Origin: Nakamurella lactea DSM 19367
GTDB taxonomy: Bacteria; Actinomycetota; Actinomycetes; Mycobacteriales; Nakamurellaceae
Direction: 5' to 3'
Length of the DNA stretch: 64,000 nt
NCBI RefSeq assembly: GCF_000426645.1
Contig: NZ_AUFT01000015.1
Span: 124,001-188,000 of the forward strand
Shown here: positions 33,839 to 42,019 of the stretch, piece by piece
How positions within the stretch are numbered: the first letter of the stretch is position 1
Layout: each line of letters opens with the position of its first letter
The notes under the pieces: generated by a model
Told to the model about the DNA's origin: nothing
Database searches by the model: none
The model's input: the letters and a program-made list of their open reading frames with translations, nothing else
Position numbers and translations under genes: made by a program

Positions 33839-33856
33839 CCCTGCCAGGCGGCAGGG
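33839..33856. terminator. Bidirectional hairpin between convergent genes
   Basis: CCCTGCC (33839-33845) pairs with GGCAGGG (33850-33856) around AGGC. It lies between the stops of the crotonase (plus, 33835) and the SDR (minus, 33864). Confidence 0.65.
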
Positions 33857-33863
33857 GACGGAG

Positions 33864-34619
33864 CTAGTTCCGGGGACCTCCAGCCACGTAGAGCACCTGG
33901 CCAGACACGAATCCGGATCGTTGGTCGGCGAAGAACGACACCGCGTTGGCGATGTCCTCCGGGGCACCGACGCGGCGCACCGCAATCTCAGCGGCGGCGC
34001 TTTCCTGGTGCTCTTCGAAGCTGACGCCCATCCGATTCGCCGTCGCTCTGGTCATGTCGGTGACGATGAATCCGGGCGCGATCGCGTTGACGGTGACGCC
34101 GAACTGCCCCAGTTCGATCGCCAGCGTCTTGGTGAACCCCTGAATGCCGGCCTTGGCCGCGGAATAGTTGGCCTGGCCGCGGTTTCCCAATGCCGAGGTA
34201 CTGGACAGGTTGATGATTCGGCCGTAGCGGGCCCTCACCATGTGGGTTTGCGCCGCCCGACTCATCAAGAATGCGCCACGGAGATGGACTGCCAGTACCG
34301 AATCCCAGTCCTGGGCCGACATCTTGAATAGGAGGTTGTCCCGAGTGATCCCTGCGTTGTTGACCAACACCGATGGAGCACCCAGTTCCTGGACGACCTG
34401 GGCCATCGCGTTGGCCACCGAGGCTTCGTCGCTTACGTCGACACCCACGGCGACCGCACGCCCGCCCTGGCCGGTGATCCGTTGCACCGTACCCGCTTGC
34501 GCCCCTTGCTCCAGATCGAGAACTGCAACGGAGAAGCCGTCCGCGGCCAGACGTTCAGCGGTACCCGCTCCGATCCCCCGGGCGGCTCCGGTGACGATCG
34601 CGACCCGATTCTGTGCCAC
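33864..34619 (-). CDS. SDR-family 3-oxoacyl reductase (FabG/PhaB-like)
   Basis: This 251-residue SDR has TGAARGIGAGTAE (cofactor loop), NNAGITRDNLLFKM, Ser in INLSSTSALGN, YSAAKAG (Tyr-Lys) and VNAIAPGFIVTDMT, the FabG pattern. It should interconvert 3-oxoacyl- and 3-hydroxyacyl-CoA with NAD(P)H. The start is GTG 34619 after GGAAGGAAG. A FadR-type GntR gene lies 139 bases upstream on the same strand. In this setting it probably oxidises 3-hydroxyacyl-CoA before a thiolase. Confidence 0.9.
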   Translation of the reverse strand: MAQNRVAIVTGAARGIGAGTAERLAADGFSVAVLDLEQGAQAGTVQRITGQGGRAVAVGVDVSDEASVANAMAQVVQELGAPSVLVNNAGITRDNLLFKMSAQDWDSVLAVHLRGAFLMSRAAQTHMVRARYGRIINLSSTSALGNRGQANYSAAKAGIQGFTKTLAIELGQFGVTVNAIAPGFIVTDMTRATANRMGVSFEEHQESAAAEIAVRRVGAPEDIANAVSFFADQRSGFVSGQVLYVAGGPRN

Positions 34620-34758
34620 AGCATCTTCCTTCCGTCGATCTCGCTATCATCTACATCATTAGACAGTTGCGGCCGAATGGCAAGGGCGGACCACCGGTCG
34701 GACTGTCGATGTCGGAGGCGGATCGCCAGTGCCGCAGCGGGTTCGATACTGGTAAAGG

Positions 34759-35535
34759 TCAGTGTGGGCCGGCAACCAAGCTGGCCAACACTGAGCCCCC
34801 TGCACCGATGGTGTTGTGATGTGAGGCGTTCAGATGAGTGGCCGTCAACCGGCGGGCCCGGTCGACATTGCCGGCCTCGATCGCCTCCACCAGTTTCTCG
34901 TGTGCCCGCAGGGCTTCGCGACGGCGCTTCGGCTCCAGCCTCTGTGTTCCTCGGGGGACGTCTGCATCGGCAGGATCCGCCCAGACCATCGACTCGTGCG
35001 CCGCCCAGATCGCCTGCAAGGAACTGATCACCACGATCAACGCCTCGTTGCCACACCGTCCGACCACAGCGGCGTGGAAGTACCGGACGGCGGCCAGATA
35101 GCCATCGGTGTCCTCCAGCGCCGCCCGCTGGACGGCGACTAGCCGGCGCAGCTCGGGCACGACCACGTCGGCGCGATCCTCCCTGGCTGCACACATTCCC
35201 GCACAGATCGGTTCCAGGTGGTTGATGGCCTCGCTGACCGCAAGGGGCGAAGTCTTGCGGCTCTGCAGCACCATCGCGATCATCTGTGCCGCGCGCTTTG
35301 GGGAGGGCGCAAATACGACAGCGCCACCGACATTGCCGCGCTGCACAGTGATCAGCCCGTCGGTTTCCAGGATGCGCATCGCCTCCCGCAACGCGGGCAG
35401 GCTGACCTTGAACTCCTGGAACAGCTCCGCCTGGGTGGGGATCCGGTCGCCCTCCTTCAGCCGTCCGGACAGGATGTCCTCGCGCAGTCGCGAAGCAACC
35501 ATCTCGGCCAGCCGGGGTTGCCGCATCTGGGGCAT
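34759..35535 (-). CDS. GntR-family regulator, FadR/FCD type
   Basis: The protein has 258 residues. The winged helix covers about 5-75 (IPTQAELFQEFKVSLPALREAMRILE with RGNVGGAVVF in the wing) and an FCD ligand domain follows to about 235 with EPICAGMCAAREDR, FHAAVVGRCGNEAL and a final HLNASHHN rich in His. ATG 35535 follows GGAGGAAGGGG. The palindrome at 35591-35603 lies in its upstream region. It lies just upstream of the FabG-like gene and beside a decayed crotonase gene, so its original target set may have been partly lost. Confidence 0.9.
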   Translation of the reverse strand: MPQMRQPRLAEMVASRLREDILSGRLKEGDRIPTQAELFQEFKVSLPALREAMRILETDGLITVQRGNVGGAVVFAPSPKRAAQMIAMVLQSRKTSPLAVSEAINHLEPICAGMCAAREDRADVVVPELRRLVAVQRAALEDTDGYLAAVRYFHAAVVGRCGNEALIVVISSLQAIWAAHESMVWADPADADVPRGTQRLEPKRRREALRAHEKLVEAIEAGNVDRARRLTATHLNASHHNTIGAGGSVLASLVAGPH

Positions 35536-35590
35536 CGTTCCCCTTCCTCCGCCCGTCGCAGGTCTCTGACCTGCTTGCGTTTCAATCATT

Positions 35591-35603
35591 ACTATCCTAG
35601 TAG
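35591..35603. promoter_or_regulatory. Small palindrome upstream of the GntR gene
   Basis: TACTA-TCC-TAGTA spans 35591-35603, 56 bases before the GntR start, in a short AT-rich patch. It is a candidate autoregulatory site. The arms are only 5 bp, so chance occurrence is possible. Confidence 0.4.
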
Positions 35604-35669
35604 TCACAGTGCGGTAGTTCGGCCCGCCAGTTGTAGGCAAGGTGCACACCGACAGCTGATGTACTGACG

Positions 35670-36437
35670 ATGCGTCCTGATCGACGAGATCGACCAGCAG
35701 GTGATCGCCATCGCATGAACCACCCGGACGTCTGAAATGCCGTCGATGCCGCCCACACCCACGGCATTGGCGACGCTGTAAAGCCCACGCACTACAACTC
35801 GATGGTAGCGGTGGTGGTACTGACCGGCACCGGCGAGCTGGCCTTCTGCGCCGGAGCAGACCTGAAGGCCAGGGCCCGCGGGGAGTGTCTGCGCCTGGAC
35901 GAGGGTCGCTTCCACGGGTGAGGCTTCGCCGGGGTGACCCGGCATCCCGTTGACAAGGCCGGTGATTACAGCGGTCAACGGGGTACGCAAGCGGCTGCGT
36001 GGAGTTGCTGCCCGCGGCGCACTTGGCGCTGGCGGCCTCGCACGCGACTTCGCCCAGCCCGGATACGGATCGACGCGCCGACCGAAGCGTGCGGATCGGC
36101 CGGCTGGCGCGGCGAATCCCGCCAAAGGCTGCGACGGCGATGCTGTTGCCCCGATCGACGCCGGCACCGCGGCCGAAATCGCCCTGGTGAACCAGGCGGT
36201 TCCTGACCCCGGCGTGCACACGGTGGCCAGGAATCTAGTGCTGGCATCGCAGCAACTTGATCGCGGTACGCGCCGGCAAGCAACTGATATGCGCATCCCG
36301 GACCGTCCCGCGCTGGATGAATAGAAGCGCCGGGCGGCCTACCACAGCGACTGGCCGTGTTCCGGGCATCGGAGGGCGTCCGGAACAGCCGGGCGGCCGT
36401 TCTGCACGAGTGGCCGCCGCTGTGGACCGAGTGGTGA
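35670..36437 (+). pseudogene. Decayed enoyl-CoA hydratase gene
   Basis: A crotonase can be read across this stretch only by changing frame several times. In order: DQQVIAIA (about 35690), then MNHPDV-stop-NAVDAAH (35715 on; the TGA stands where relatives have Arg), then VVVLTGTGELAFCAGADLKA (about 35810-35870), a stop at 35919, GFAGVTRHPVDK in a second frame, PVITAVNG (about 35960) in a third, VELLPAAHLALAAS, LVNQAVPDPG (36190 region), AVRAGKQLI and SEGVRNSRA...PPLWTEW up to a TGA at 36435-36437. The total length (about 770 bases) matches a 250-residue hydratase. At least one nonsense codon and several indels make it non-functional. Confidence 0.82.
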
Positions 36438-36482
36438 CCACCTGCCTTGACTCCGGTGCTGATACCTCTGCATGATTCGACC

Positions 36483-36980
36483 ATGAGCCATCCGCAGACT
36501 CACGGAACCGGATCATCACCGGCAGCGCGTGAGTTCCCCGACATCGATGAATTCGCGGCCGCCACAGGAACTCTTCTGGGTCACAGCTCGTGGGTGCCGA
36601 TCACGCAGGAGCGGGTGAACACCTTCGCCGACGCCACCGACGACCACCAGTGGATCCATGTCGACCCTGACCGTGCCGCCACCGGCCCGTTCGGCAGAAC
36701 AGTCGCCCACGGCTACCTGACCGCGTCCTTGATCCCGCGGCTCAGCTCGGAGGTATACCGGGTCGTTGGACTAAGCATGCGCATCAACTACGGCAGCGAC
36801 AAGTTCCGCTTCCCCGCCCCGGTGCCGGTCGGCGCGCGTGTCCGGGCCGCTGTCGAACTGCTCGCGGTCGAAACACGGCCGCAGGGCGTTCTGGCCCGCA
36901 CCCGGGTGACCGTTGAGATTGAGGGCAGCGACAAGCCGGCCTGCGTCGCCGAGATTCTCGGACTGATGGTCACCGACTGA
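36483..36980 (+). CDS. MaoC-like (R)-specific enoyl-CoA hydratase
   Basis: This 165-residue single hot-dog protein carries the hydratase motif FADATDDHQWIHVDPDRAA (about 60-78), with the catalytic Asp and His, followed by GPFGRTVAHGYLTASLIP. It should add water to a trans-2-enoyl-CoA. The ATG at 36483 starts a natural N-terminus; the nearest upstream ATG at 36447 belongs to the decayed gene's end. No clear ribosome site is visible. It follows the crotonase pseudogene by 45 bases and could have taken over its reaction with (R)-stereochemistry; that is speculation. Confidence 0.88.
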   Translation: MSHPQTHGTGSSPAAREFPDIDEFAAATGTLLGHSSWVPITQERVNTFADATDDHQWIHVDPDRAATGPFGRTVAHGYLTASLIPRLSSEVYRVVGLSMRINYGSDKFRFPAPVPVGARVRAAVELLAVETRPQGVLARTRVTVEIEGSDKPACVAEILGLMVTD

Positions 36981-37198
36981 TGGTCGGGCGCTGGCGACAA
37001 CGTCTTCGAGCCACGCCCATGAACATTTGTTGGAAGGTCGCGTCGCGCACGATTCCGTTTGTTCACAACTCGGCGTGGCCGTTCGAAGGCGTACGCGACG
37101 AGTCGACCGGCGAGTACTACCCCGGCGCTCGCCCTGGTCCCGGGGAGGAGGCGGCCTTGGCTTCTATGTTAGCCTCCGCGGTCTGCCATTCAGGACGC

Positions 37199-38383
37199 TC
37201 AAAGACGCTCGAACAACGACGCGAAGCCCATGCCGCCTCCGACGCACATGGTCACGACACCGTACCGGCCTCCGCGCCGGCCGAGCTCTCGCAGGAGATG
37301 ACCGGTGCAGCGAGATCCGGTGGCGCCAAACGGATGTCCGATCGCGATAGCTCCGCCGTTGACGTTCAGCTTCTCTAGCGGGATGTTGAGCTCCCGCTGA
37401 CAGGCCAGTACCTGGGATGCGAAAGCCTCGTTGAGTTCGAACAGGTCGATGTCGTCCACAGACAGATTGAACCGGTCGAGCAGCTTGGGTACCGCGTGGA
37501 TAGGGCCGATTCCCATCTCGTCGGGAGCGCAGCCAACGTAGGCCGACCCCAGATACCGCCCGATCGGGTTGATGCCGTTCCGTGCTGCGTAGCCGGCTTC
37601 CATCAGCAGCGTCGCGGACGCGCCGTCGGCCAGCTGAGAACTGTTCCCCGCAGTAACGGTGCCGCCGTCCAGGAACGATGGCCTCAGCTTGGCGATGTCC
37701 TCGTAGGTCGTGCCGGGACGATTGGCCTCGTCCCGGAGGATGGTGTGTTCTTCACAGACCATTTCGTTGTCGCCGGCACCGGGCTTCAATCGCACCACCT
37801 GGAACGGCACGATCTCCTCGTCGAACACGCCGCCGTCCTGGGCCGCGGCAGTCCGGCGCTGGCTCTCGACGCCGTACCGATCCTGTTCTTCACGCGAGAT
37901 CCCGTATCGGGCAGCGACATTTTCCGCCGTGATCCCCATCGGCAGGTAGATGCCAGGAAAGCGTTCGGAGACGACGTCGTTCTTGATCTTGGCTTCGTTG
38001 TAGTTGCCATCGCGGATCATAGTGACCGTCTCAACGCCAGCCCCTATGACGACATCGGCTGCGCCCTCGGCGATCGATGCTGCGGCGATGGCGATCGCCT
38101 GGGATCCTGAAGAACAGAACCGGTTTACTGTGACCCCCGTGGTCCGCTCGGGTAGGCCGGCCAGCAACGCGGCGACCCGAGCGATATTGTTTCCCTGAGG
38201 TCCTTCGGGAAAGGCGCAGCCGACCGAGACATCATCGACGGCAGCCGGATCGAGGTCGTTACGTCGGACGACCGCCTGGATGACGAACGCCAGTTGGTCG
38301 TCGGGCCGTGTGTTGTTGAGTGAGCCGCGAAATGCCTTGGTCATGCCGATCCGGGCGCTGTCCACGATGACTGCATGTCTCAT
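37199..38383 (-). CDS. Acetyl-CoA acyltransferase (FadA-like thiolase)
   Basis: This 394-residue thiolase has Cys90 in [18 protein letters not shown], His in GHPFGATG and Cys in CVGGGMG. The length and the opening [20 protein letters not shown] are typical of fatty-acid thiolases. ATG 38383 has AAGGA about 12 bases upstream; longer in-frame starts lack support. It stands alone at the far end of the catabolic region, and a second thiolase lies at 29539-30756. It may finish a different chain or serve general beta-oxidation. Confidence 0.92.
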   Translation of the reverse strand: MRHAVIVDSARIGMTKAFRGSLNNTRPDDQLAFVIQAVVRRNDLDPAAVDDVSVGCAFPEGPQGNNIARVAALLAGLPERTTGVTVNRFCSSGSQAIAIAAASIAEGAADVVIGAGVETVTMIRDGNYNEAKIKNDVVSERFPGIYLPMGITAENVAARYGISREEQDRYGVESQRRTAAAQDGGVFDEEIVPFQVVRLKPGAGDNEMVCEEHTILRDEANRPGTTYEDIAKLRPSFLDGGTVTAGNSSQLADGASATLLMEAGYAARNGINPIGRYLGSAYVGCAPDEMGIGPIHAVPKLLDRFNLSVDDIDLFELNEAFASQVLACQRELNIPLEKLNVNGGAIAIGHPFGATGSRCTGHLLRELGRRGGRYGVVTMCVGGGMGFASLFERL

Positions 38384-39030
38384 TCGGTTGCTGATCCTTT
38401 CCAGAGAAAGTCGGTCAGGGCGAATAGTCGACCTTTCCGTTCGTATGCCAGAGGATAGTCGCCGCCAGATTGCCGGAAGTGCCATTCGCGACGCGACAGG
38501 TGCATCCGCGCTACCTCCCGCAGTCAGGAGACTCCGTGACCTCGTCGACGTCGTCGATCACCACCATCTCCGACTTGGCTCCGGCCGGGGTTGCAGAGCG
38601 GTGGTTGCGGCGAGTCCCCAGGAAGTCTACGGCGATGACCTGGCTGGCCACTGACCCAGTCGGCCAACGGGCTGCGTGACCCGGCACAGCACATTCGCTG
38701 CGTTGGACCGGCTTCTGGGCAACCACTTCGACTGCCGTGGTGTCCTAAACCTGCTCACCGCAGCTCCAACCCCCAAGGCACTGCGGACCGTGGCCATGAC
38801 GGCAACTCTGAGCTACTGCGGTAGAGCCAAGCGGCTGACCAAGACACACACGCGCCGCCGGGATACCCGACAATGATCTGCATCCGTTGCGATGCACAAA
38901 TTGTCCCGAATTCTCAACGGTCGCGATACGCTCTGGGTCGACGCTGGTCCTTCCTGGTCTGGCCCTCACACCGCAATCAGACTCATGTCTCCGGCGCTGG
39001 GTGTCCCGGCGAGCGTTTGTTGATGGGTGC
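38384..39030. other. Gene-poor junction between accessory and core regions
   Basis: There are 647 bases without an intact gene. The only recognisable item is the possible transposase fragment near 38676-38876. Composition and stop-codon density are irregular compared with flanking genes, as expected of decayed mobile DNA. Confidence 0.5.
38676..38876 (+). pseudogene. Possible IS110-like transposase remnant
   Basis: A 66-residue open frame reads TFAALDRLLGNHFDCRGVLN and then LLTAAPTPKALRTV. This recalls the region of IS110-family transposases where a chain-closing Leu-rich segment is followed by PTP.ALR. The rest diverges (Arg/Lys/Thr-rich), as if after a frameshift. No terminal repeats or second domain were found. 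The match is from memory of the family style only. Confidence 0.3.
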
Positions 39031-39396
39031 TCAGAGTCGTTCGCGGGCCAGCACCTTGCGGTGCACCCTCTTCTCCACCACGAAGCTCAAGATCGGCACC
39101 ACGCCCGCCAACAGCACACCGATGATGCCCTTGAAGCTCCACCGTTCCCGGTAGCCGAGATCGAACGCCAGCAGCACATACGCGGCGTACAGCACGCCGT
39201 GGATCGGTCCCCACACCGCCGTCGCCCAGCGCAGGTCGAAGGCATATCGCAGCACCATCGCCAGCACCAGGATCAGCAGGCCGACACCGACCACGTACGC
39301 CGCGATCCGATAGCGCTGCAATGCCTTTGCCGTCTTCTCGGGCAGCGCTGCAACGGTCGGCCCAGCAGCCGATCCTGATGATGATTCAACGGCCAC
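39031..39396 (-). CDS. DUF3817 membrane protein
   Basis: This 121-residue protein has three hydrophobic helices: YRIAAYVVGVGLLILVLAMV, a middle helix through GVLYAAYVLLAF, and IIGVLLAGVVPILSFVVEK. The core WGPIHGVLYAAYV with RERWSFKG is the DUF3817 pattern. The GTG at 39396 follows AGGGA and lies 11 bases inside the end of the upstream gene. Function unknown in the family. It is transcribed after cofC and a second membrane protein. Confidence 0.85.
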   Translation of the reverse strand: MAVESSSGSAAGPTVAALPEKTAKALQRYRIAAYVVGVGLLILVLAMVLRYAFDLRWATAVWGPIHGVLYAAYVLLAFDLGYRERWSFKGIIGVLLAGVVPILSFVVEKRVHRKVLARERL

Positions 39397-39991
39397 GTCG
39401 TTCGTCCCTCTCGGCAAGTGCAGCCAGCGCCCGGTTGTACGCGGCCAGTTCTGGGTCGTCGTCGTCATCGACCACCTCGACGGTGCCGACGAACGTGCCC
39501 TCGTCATAGGAGTCCTCGTCGGCTTCGCCTTCCGCATCGTCATCGACGTTGGCGCCGTCGGTTTCGGCGTCGGCGTCGCCGGAATCGGTCTCGCGGGCAT
39601 CGCCCGCGCGGACCCCGCCGGCCGCGGCTCCTGCCGATCCGTCGCCGACCGGGGCGGCGTCAGCCCCGAGGTTCTCATCATCAGCGGCGCCGTCGCTCAG
39701 AATGGCCGCCAGCCCGTCGTCCAGCTCCTGGCTCTCGGCGGCGTCCTTCGCCGTCTCCAGACGCAGGAACTTGATCCACATGTAGATGAAGGCGATGCCG
39801 AATGCCGGCCAGAGGATCGCGTACGAGAGGTTCTGCAGCGTTCCGTCCGCGTCCTTCGTGCGGTGCCACTGCCACAGCCCCAGCCGACAGCAGACCAGGA
39901 ACGCGACCACCACCAGTAGGTGGCCGAAGATCCACCCCGGCCTCAGGAAGCGACGGTCCACAGTGGCGACGGTAGCACCGGCGGTCAGCAT
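39386..39991 (-). CDS. Membrane protein with acidic cytoplasmic tail, function unknown
   Basis: This 201-residue protein has two membrane helices (WIFGHLLVVVAFLVCCRLGL at about 19-38 and a second about 52-72 ending FIYMWIKFL). A long tail (about 80-201) made largely of Asp, Glu, Ala and Gly follows, ending in RALAALAERDERRGR. The ATG 39991 overlaps the cofC stop by 7 bases. The start of the N-terminal part (RRFLRPGWIFGH) is often seen in actinobacterial genes next to DUF3817. No function can be assigned. Confidence 0.75.
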   Translation of the reverse strand: MLTAGATVATVDRRFLRPGWIFGHLLVVVAFLVCCRLGLWQWHRTKDADGTLQNLSYAILWPAFGIAFIYMWIKFLRLETAKDAAESQELDDGLAAILSDGAADDENLGADAAPVGDGSAGAAAGGVRAGDARETDSGDADAETDGANVDDDAEGEADEDSYDEGTFVGTVEVVDDDDDPELAAYNRALAALAERDERRGR

Positions 39992-40650
39992 GCCTGCTCC
40001 ACGCACGCACGGGCGGACATGGACAGTTCGGCGACCAGCACACCGGTCCGCCCGGTGGTGATCTCGGCCAGGTCCTCGGCGGTGTCCACGTCCCGGCGGA
40101 TCCAGTTGTCGGGCGGCACCTCCAGCGCCAGCGCCCCCGCCGCCAGGTGGCGGCGGTAGGAGTCCGGTCCGTACCGCGGGCGCAGCGACGCCGGGTCGAC
40201 GCCGGCCAGCAGCGTGCTGCCGACCCCCTGTCGATCGGCGACCACGGCCATCGGCGCCGACTCGCTCGCCCAACCGGCGACGGCCAGGGCCAACGCCGCA
40301 TCGATGTCGCTGCCGCGGACGCCCGGCAGATCGCCCGGCAGCACCGCCACCAGCCCGCTGACCCCGTCCAGCCCATCGGTGATCGCCTCGTTCAACGACG
40401 TCGCCGCGGTCAGCCGCACCCGGACCCCGGCCACCTGGGACAGCAGCGCACCGTCCGGTTCGTTCTCGACGATCACCACCAGGGTGGTCACCGTCCGGGC
40501 AGCGGCCGCCGCGGTCACGGTGTCCAGGGCGAGTGCCCTGGCCACCCGCCGCCGATCGGCGGGCGCGAGCGCGATCCGGCTCTTGCCGCGCGAAGTCGCC
40601 TTCACCGGGACGATCAACGTCCAGCCGGTACCGGCCTGCTCAGGGGTCAC
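39985..40650 (-). CDS. cofC: 2-phospho-L-lactate guanylyltransferase (coenzyme F420 biosynthesis)
   Basis: This 221-residue CofC/FbiD-like nucleotidyltransferase couples GTP to phospholactate or phosphoenolpyruvate in F420 assembly. Marks: IVPVKATSRGKSRIALAP (nucleotide loop), VLPGDLPGVRGSDIDAAL with the metal-binding Asp, and RYGPDSYRRHLAAG near the C-terminus. The start is GTG 40650. It heads a three-gene minus-strand set with two membrane proteins. The presence of F420 may matter for redox steps elsewhere; no F420-dependent oxidoreductase is seen in this window. Confidence 0.88.
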   Translation of the reverse strand: MTPEQAGTGWTLIVPVKATSRGKSRIALAPADRRRVARALALDTVTAAAAARTVTTLVVIVENEPDGALLSQVAGVRVRLTAATSLNEAITDGLDGVSGLVAVLPGDLPGVRGSDIDAALALAVAGWASESAPMAVVADRQGVGSTLLAGVDPASLRPRYGPDSYRRHLAAGALALEVPPDNWIRRDVDTAEDLAEITTGRTGVLVAELSMSARACVEQAC

Positions 40651-40716
40651 CGCCCCATTGTCCCCAGTGCGGCAGCCGGCCGACACACCGGTGCTGTGAC
40701 ACTCACCTCCCAGCGA

Positions 40717-41703
40717 TCAGCTCTCCTGCACCCGCCGGCGCTGTTCGTCGATGTCGTATCCGGCCGGCGGGTACTGCGGATCCAGGCCGGCCAGCGTCGA
40801 GAACAGCAGCGAGGCGACCGCCCAATTCCGGTACCACTTCTTGTCCGACGGGATCACGTGCCACGGCGCGCCGACCGTGCTGCACTTGGCCAGCACATCC
40901 GTGTACGCCGTCTGATAGTCGTCCCACAGCAGCCGCTCGTCGACGTCGGCCGGGTTGAACTTCCAGTACTTGGTCGGGTCGTCGAGCCGAGCGAGCAACC
41001 GCTCCGCCTGCTGCTCTTTGGACACGTGCAGGAAACACTTGAGCACAGTGACGCCGCTCTTGGCCAACTCCCGTTCGAAGGCATTGATCAGCGCATAGCG
41101 CTTGGACCACACCGCTTTCGGCACCAGGTCGTGCACCCGGACGATCAACACGTCCTCGTAGTGCGACCGGTTGAAGATGCCGATCTCACCGGCCCGCGGA
41201 ACCGCCTTGCGGACCCGCCAGAGGAAGTCGTGGGCGAGCTCCTCGGCCGTCGGGGTCTTGAACGAGGTGAGCCGCACACCGCCCGGATCGAGCAGCCCCA
41301 TCGCGTGGTTGATCACCCCGTCCTTGCCTGCGGTGTCCATCCCCTGCAACACCACCAGCACGCTGCGGCGGTTGCCGGCGACGCTCTGCGCGTACAGCTT
41401 CTCCTGCAGGTCGGCCAGGCCGGGGCCGAGCTTCTCCAGCGCCGAGAGCGCGTGCTCCTTGTTCTGCGGCCCGATATCCAGCGGCATGGTGGAGAACGCG
41501 GCGAGATCTACCGGCCCGCGCGGCACCCGCAGCGCATCGGCCAGCTCCGGCGCCGCCGCCCCGGCCGACGACTTCGCGTCGCCGATGAGCCCGTCCTGAG
41601 CCGTTGCCACCGCCTTGGCCGACGACTTCGCGGACGACTTTGCCGACTTGCCGGCTTTCTTGCTCGAGGAGTGCTTGTCCTTCACGGACTTCTTCTTGGC
41701 CAT
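40717..41703 (-). CDS. ppk2: Polyphosphate kinase 2 family protein
   Basis: This 328-residue PPK2 transfers phosphate between polyphosphate and nucleotides. Walker A is GMDTAGKDG (121-129), the lid FNRSHYEDVLIVRVH and the Walker-B-like VLKCFLHVSKEQQ follow; RLDDPTKYWKF is also typical. The N-terminal about 50 residues are Lys/Ser/Ala repeats (KKKS, SSKKAGKSAKSSAKSSAK), a disordered basic tail not needed for catalysis and possibly a polyphosphate or nucleic-acid contact. The ATG at 41703 is clear. It is transcribed divergently from the aminotransferase. Confidence 0.9.
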   Translation of the reverse strand: MAKKKSVKDKHSSSKKAGKSAKSSAKSSAKAVATAQDGLIGDAKSSAGAAAPELADALRVPRGPVDLAAFSTMPLDIGPQNKEHALSALEKLGPGLADLQEKLYAQSVAGNRRSVLVVLQGMDTAGKDGVINHAMGLLDPGGVRLTSFKTPTAEELAHDFLWRVRKAVPRAGEIGIFNRSHYEDVLIVRVHDLVPKAVWSKRYALINAFERELAKSGVTVLKCFLHVSKEQQAERLLARLDDPTKYWKFNPADVDERLLWDDYQTAYTDVLAKCSTVGAPWHVIPSDKKWYRNWAVASLLFSTLAGLDPQYPPAGYDIDEQRRRVQES

Positions 41704-42019
41704 GGCACACCCTGACACGACTGCACCGCCCGCGCATCCGGCCCGCCGACGCCGGGCGGGGCCCGATCGGCGCTCCCCCGGAACGTCGATCGGCGTTCCG
41801 GGAGGATCAGGCACGCAACAAACGCGGTGTCGTCATCCCCGACGACGCATCGAACGGTCCGTGGGAAGGCATCGGTAGGCACCGATCGCTGTGCACACGC
41901 CCCGTAGTCTGACGAATACCTCCGGCACCGCCGGAGATCGTGGCGACCCCGCACCACCCGGGCAGCGGGTCGTCCGGCAATGCCACCGACCCGGCAACCC
42001 CAGATGCAGGAGACGCGAC
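41704..42019. promoter_or_regulatory. Divergent intergenic region with an inverted repeat
   Basis: These 316 bases separate ppk2 (minus) and the aminotransferase (plus). CCCGGAACG (41777-41785) and its complement CGTTCCGGG (41794-41802) form a 9-8-9 inverted repeat, a candidate operator or leader hairpin. Nothing else recognisable was found. The ribosome site for the aminotransferase is AGGAG at about 42008-42012. Confidence 0.5.

Noticed and set aside
36980-37378. 132-codon plus-strand frame after the MaoC gene
   Set aside because: It runs into the end of the minus-strand thiolase; the non-overlapping part (to about 37198) shows no family and no ribosome site, though a decayed fragment cannot be excluded.
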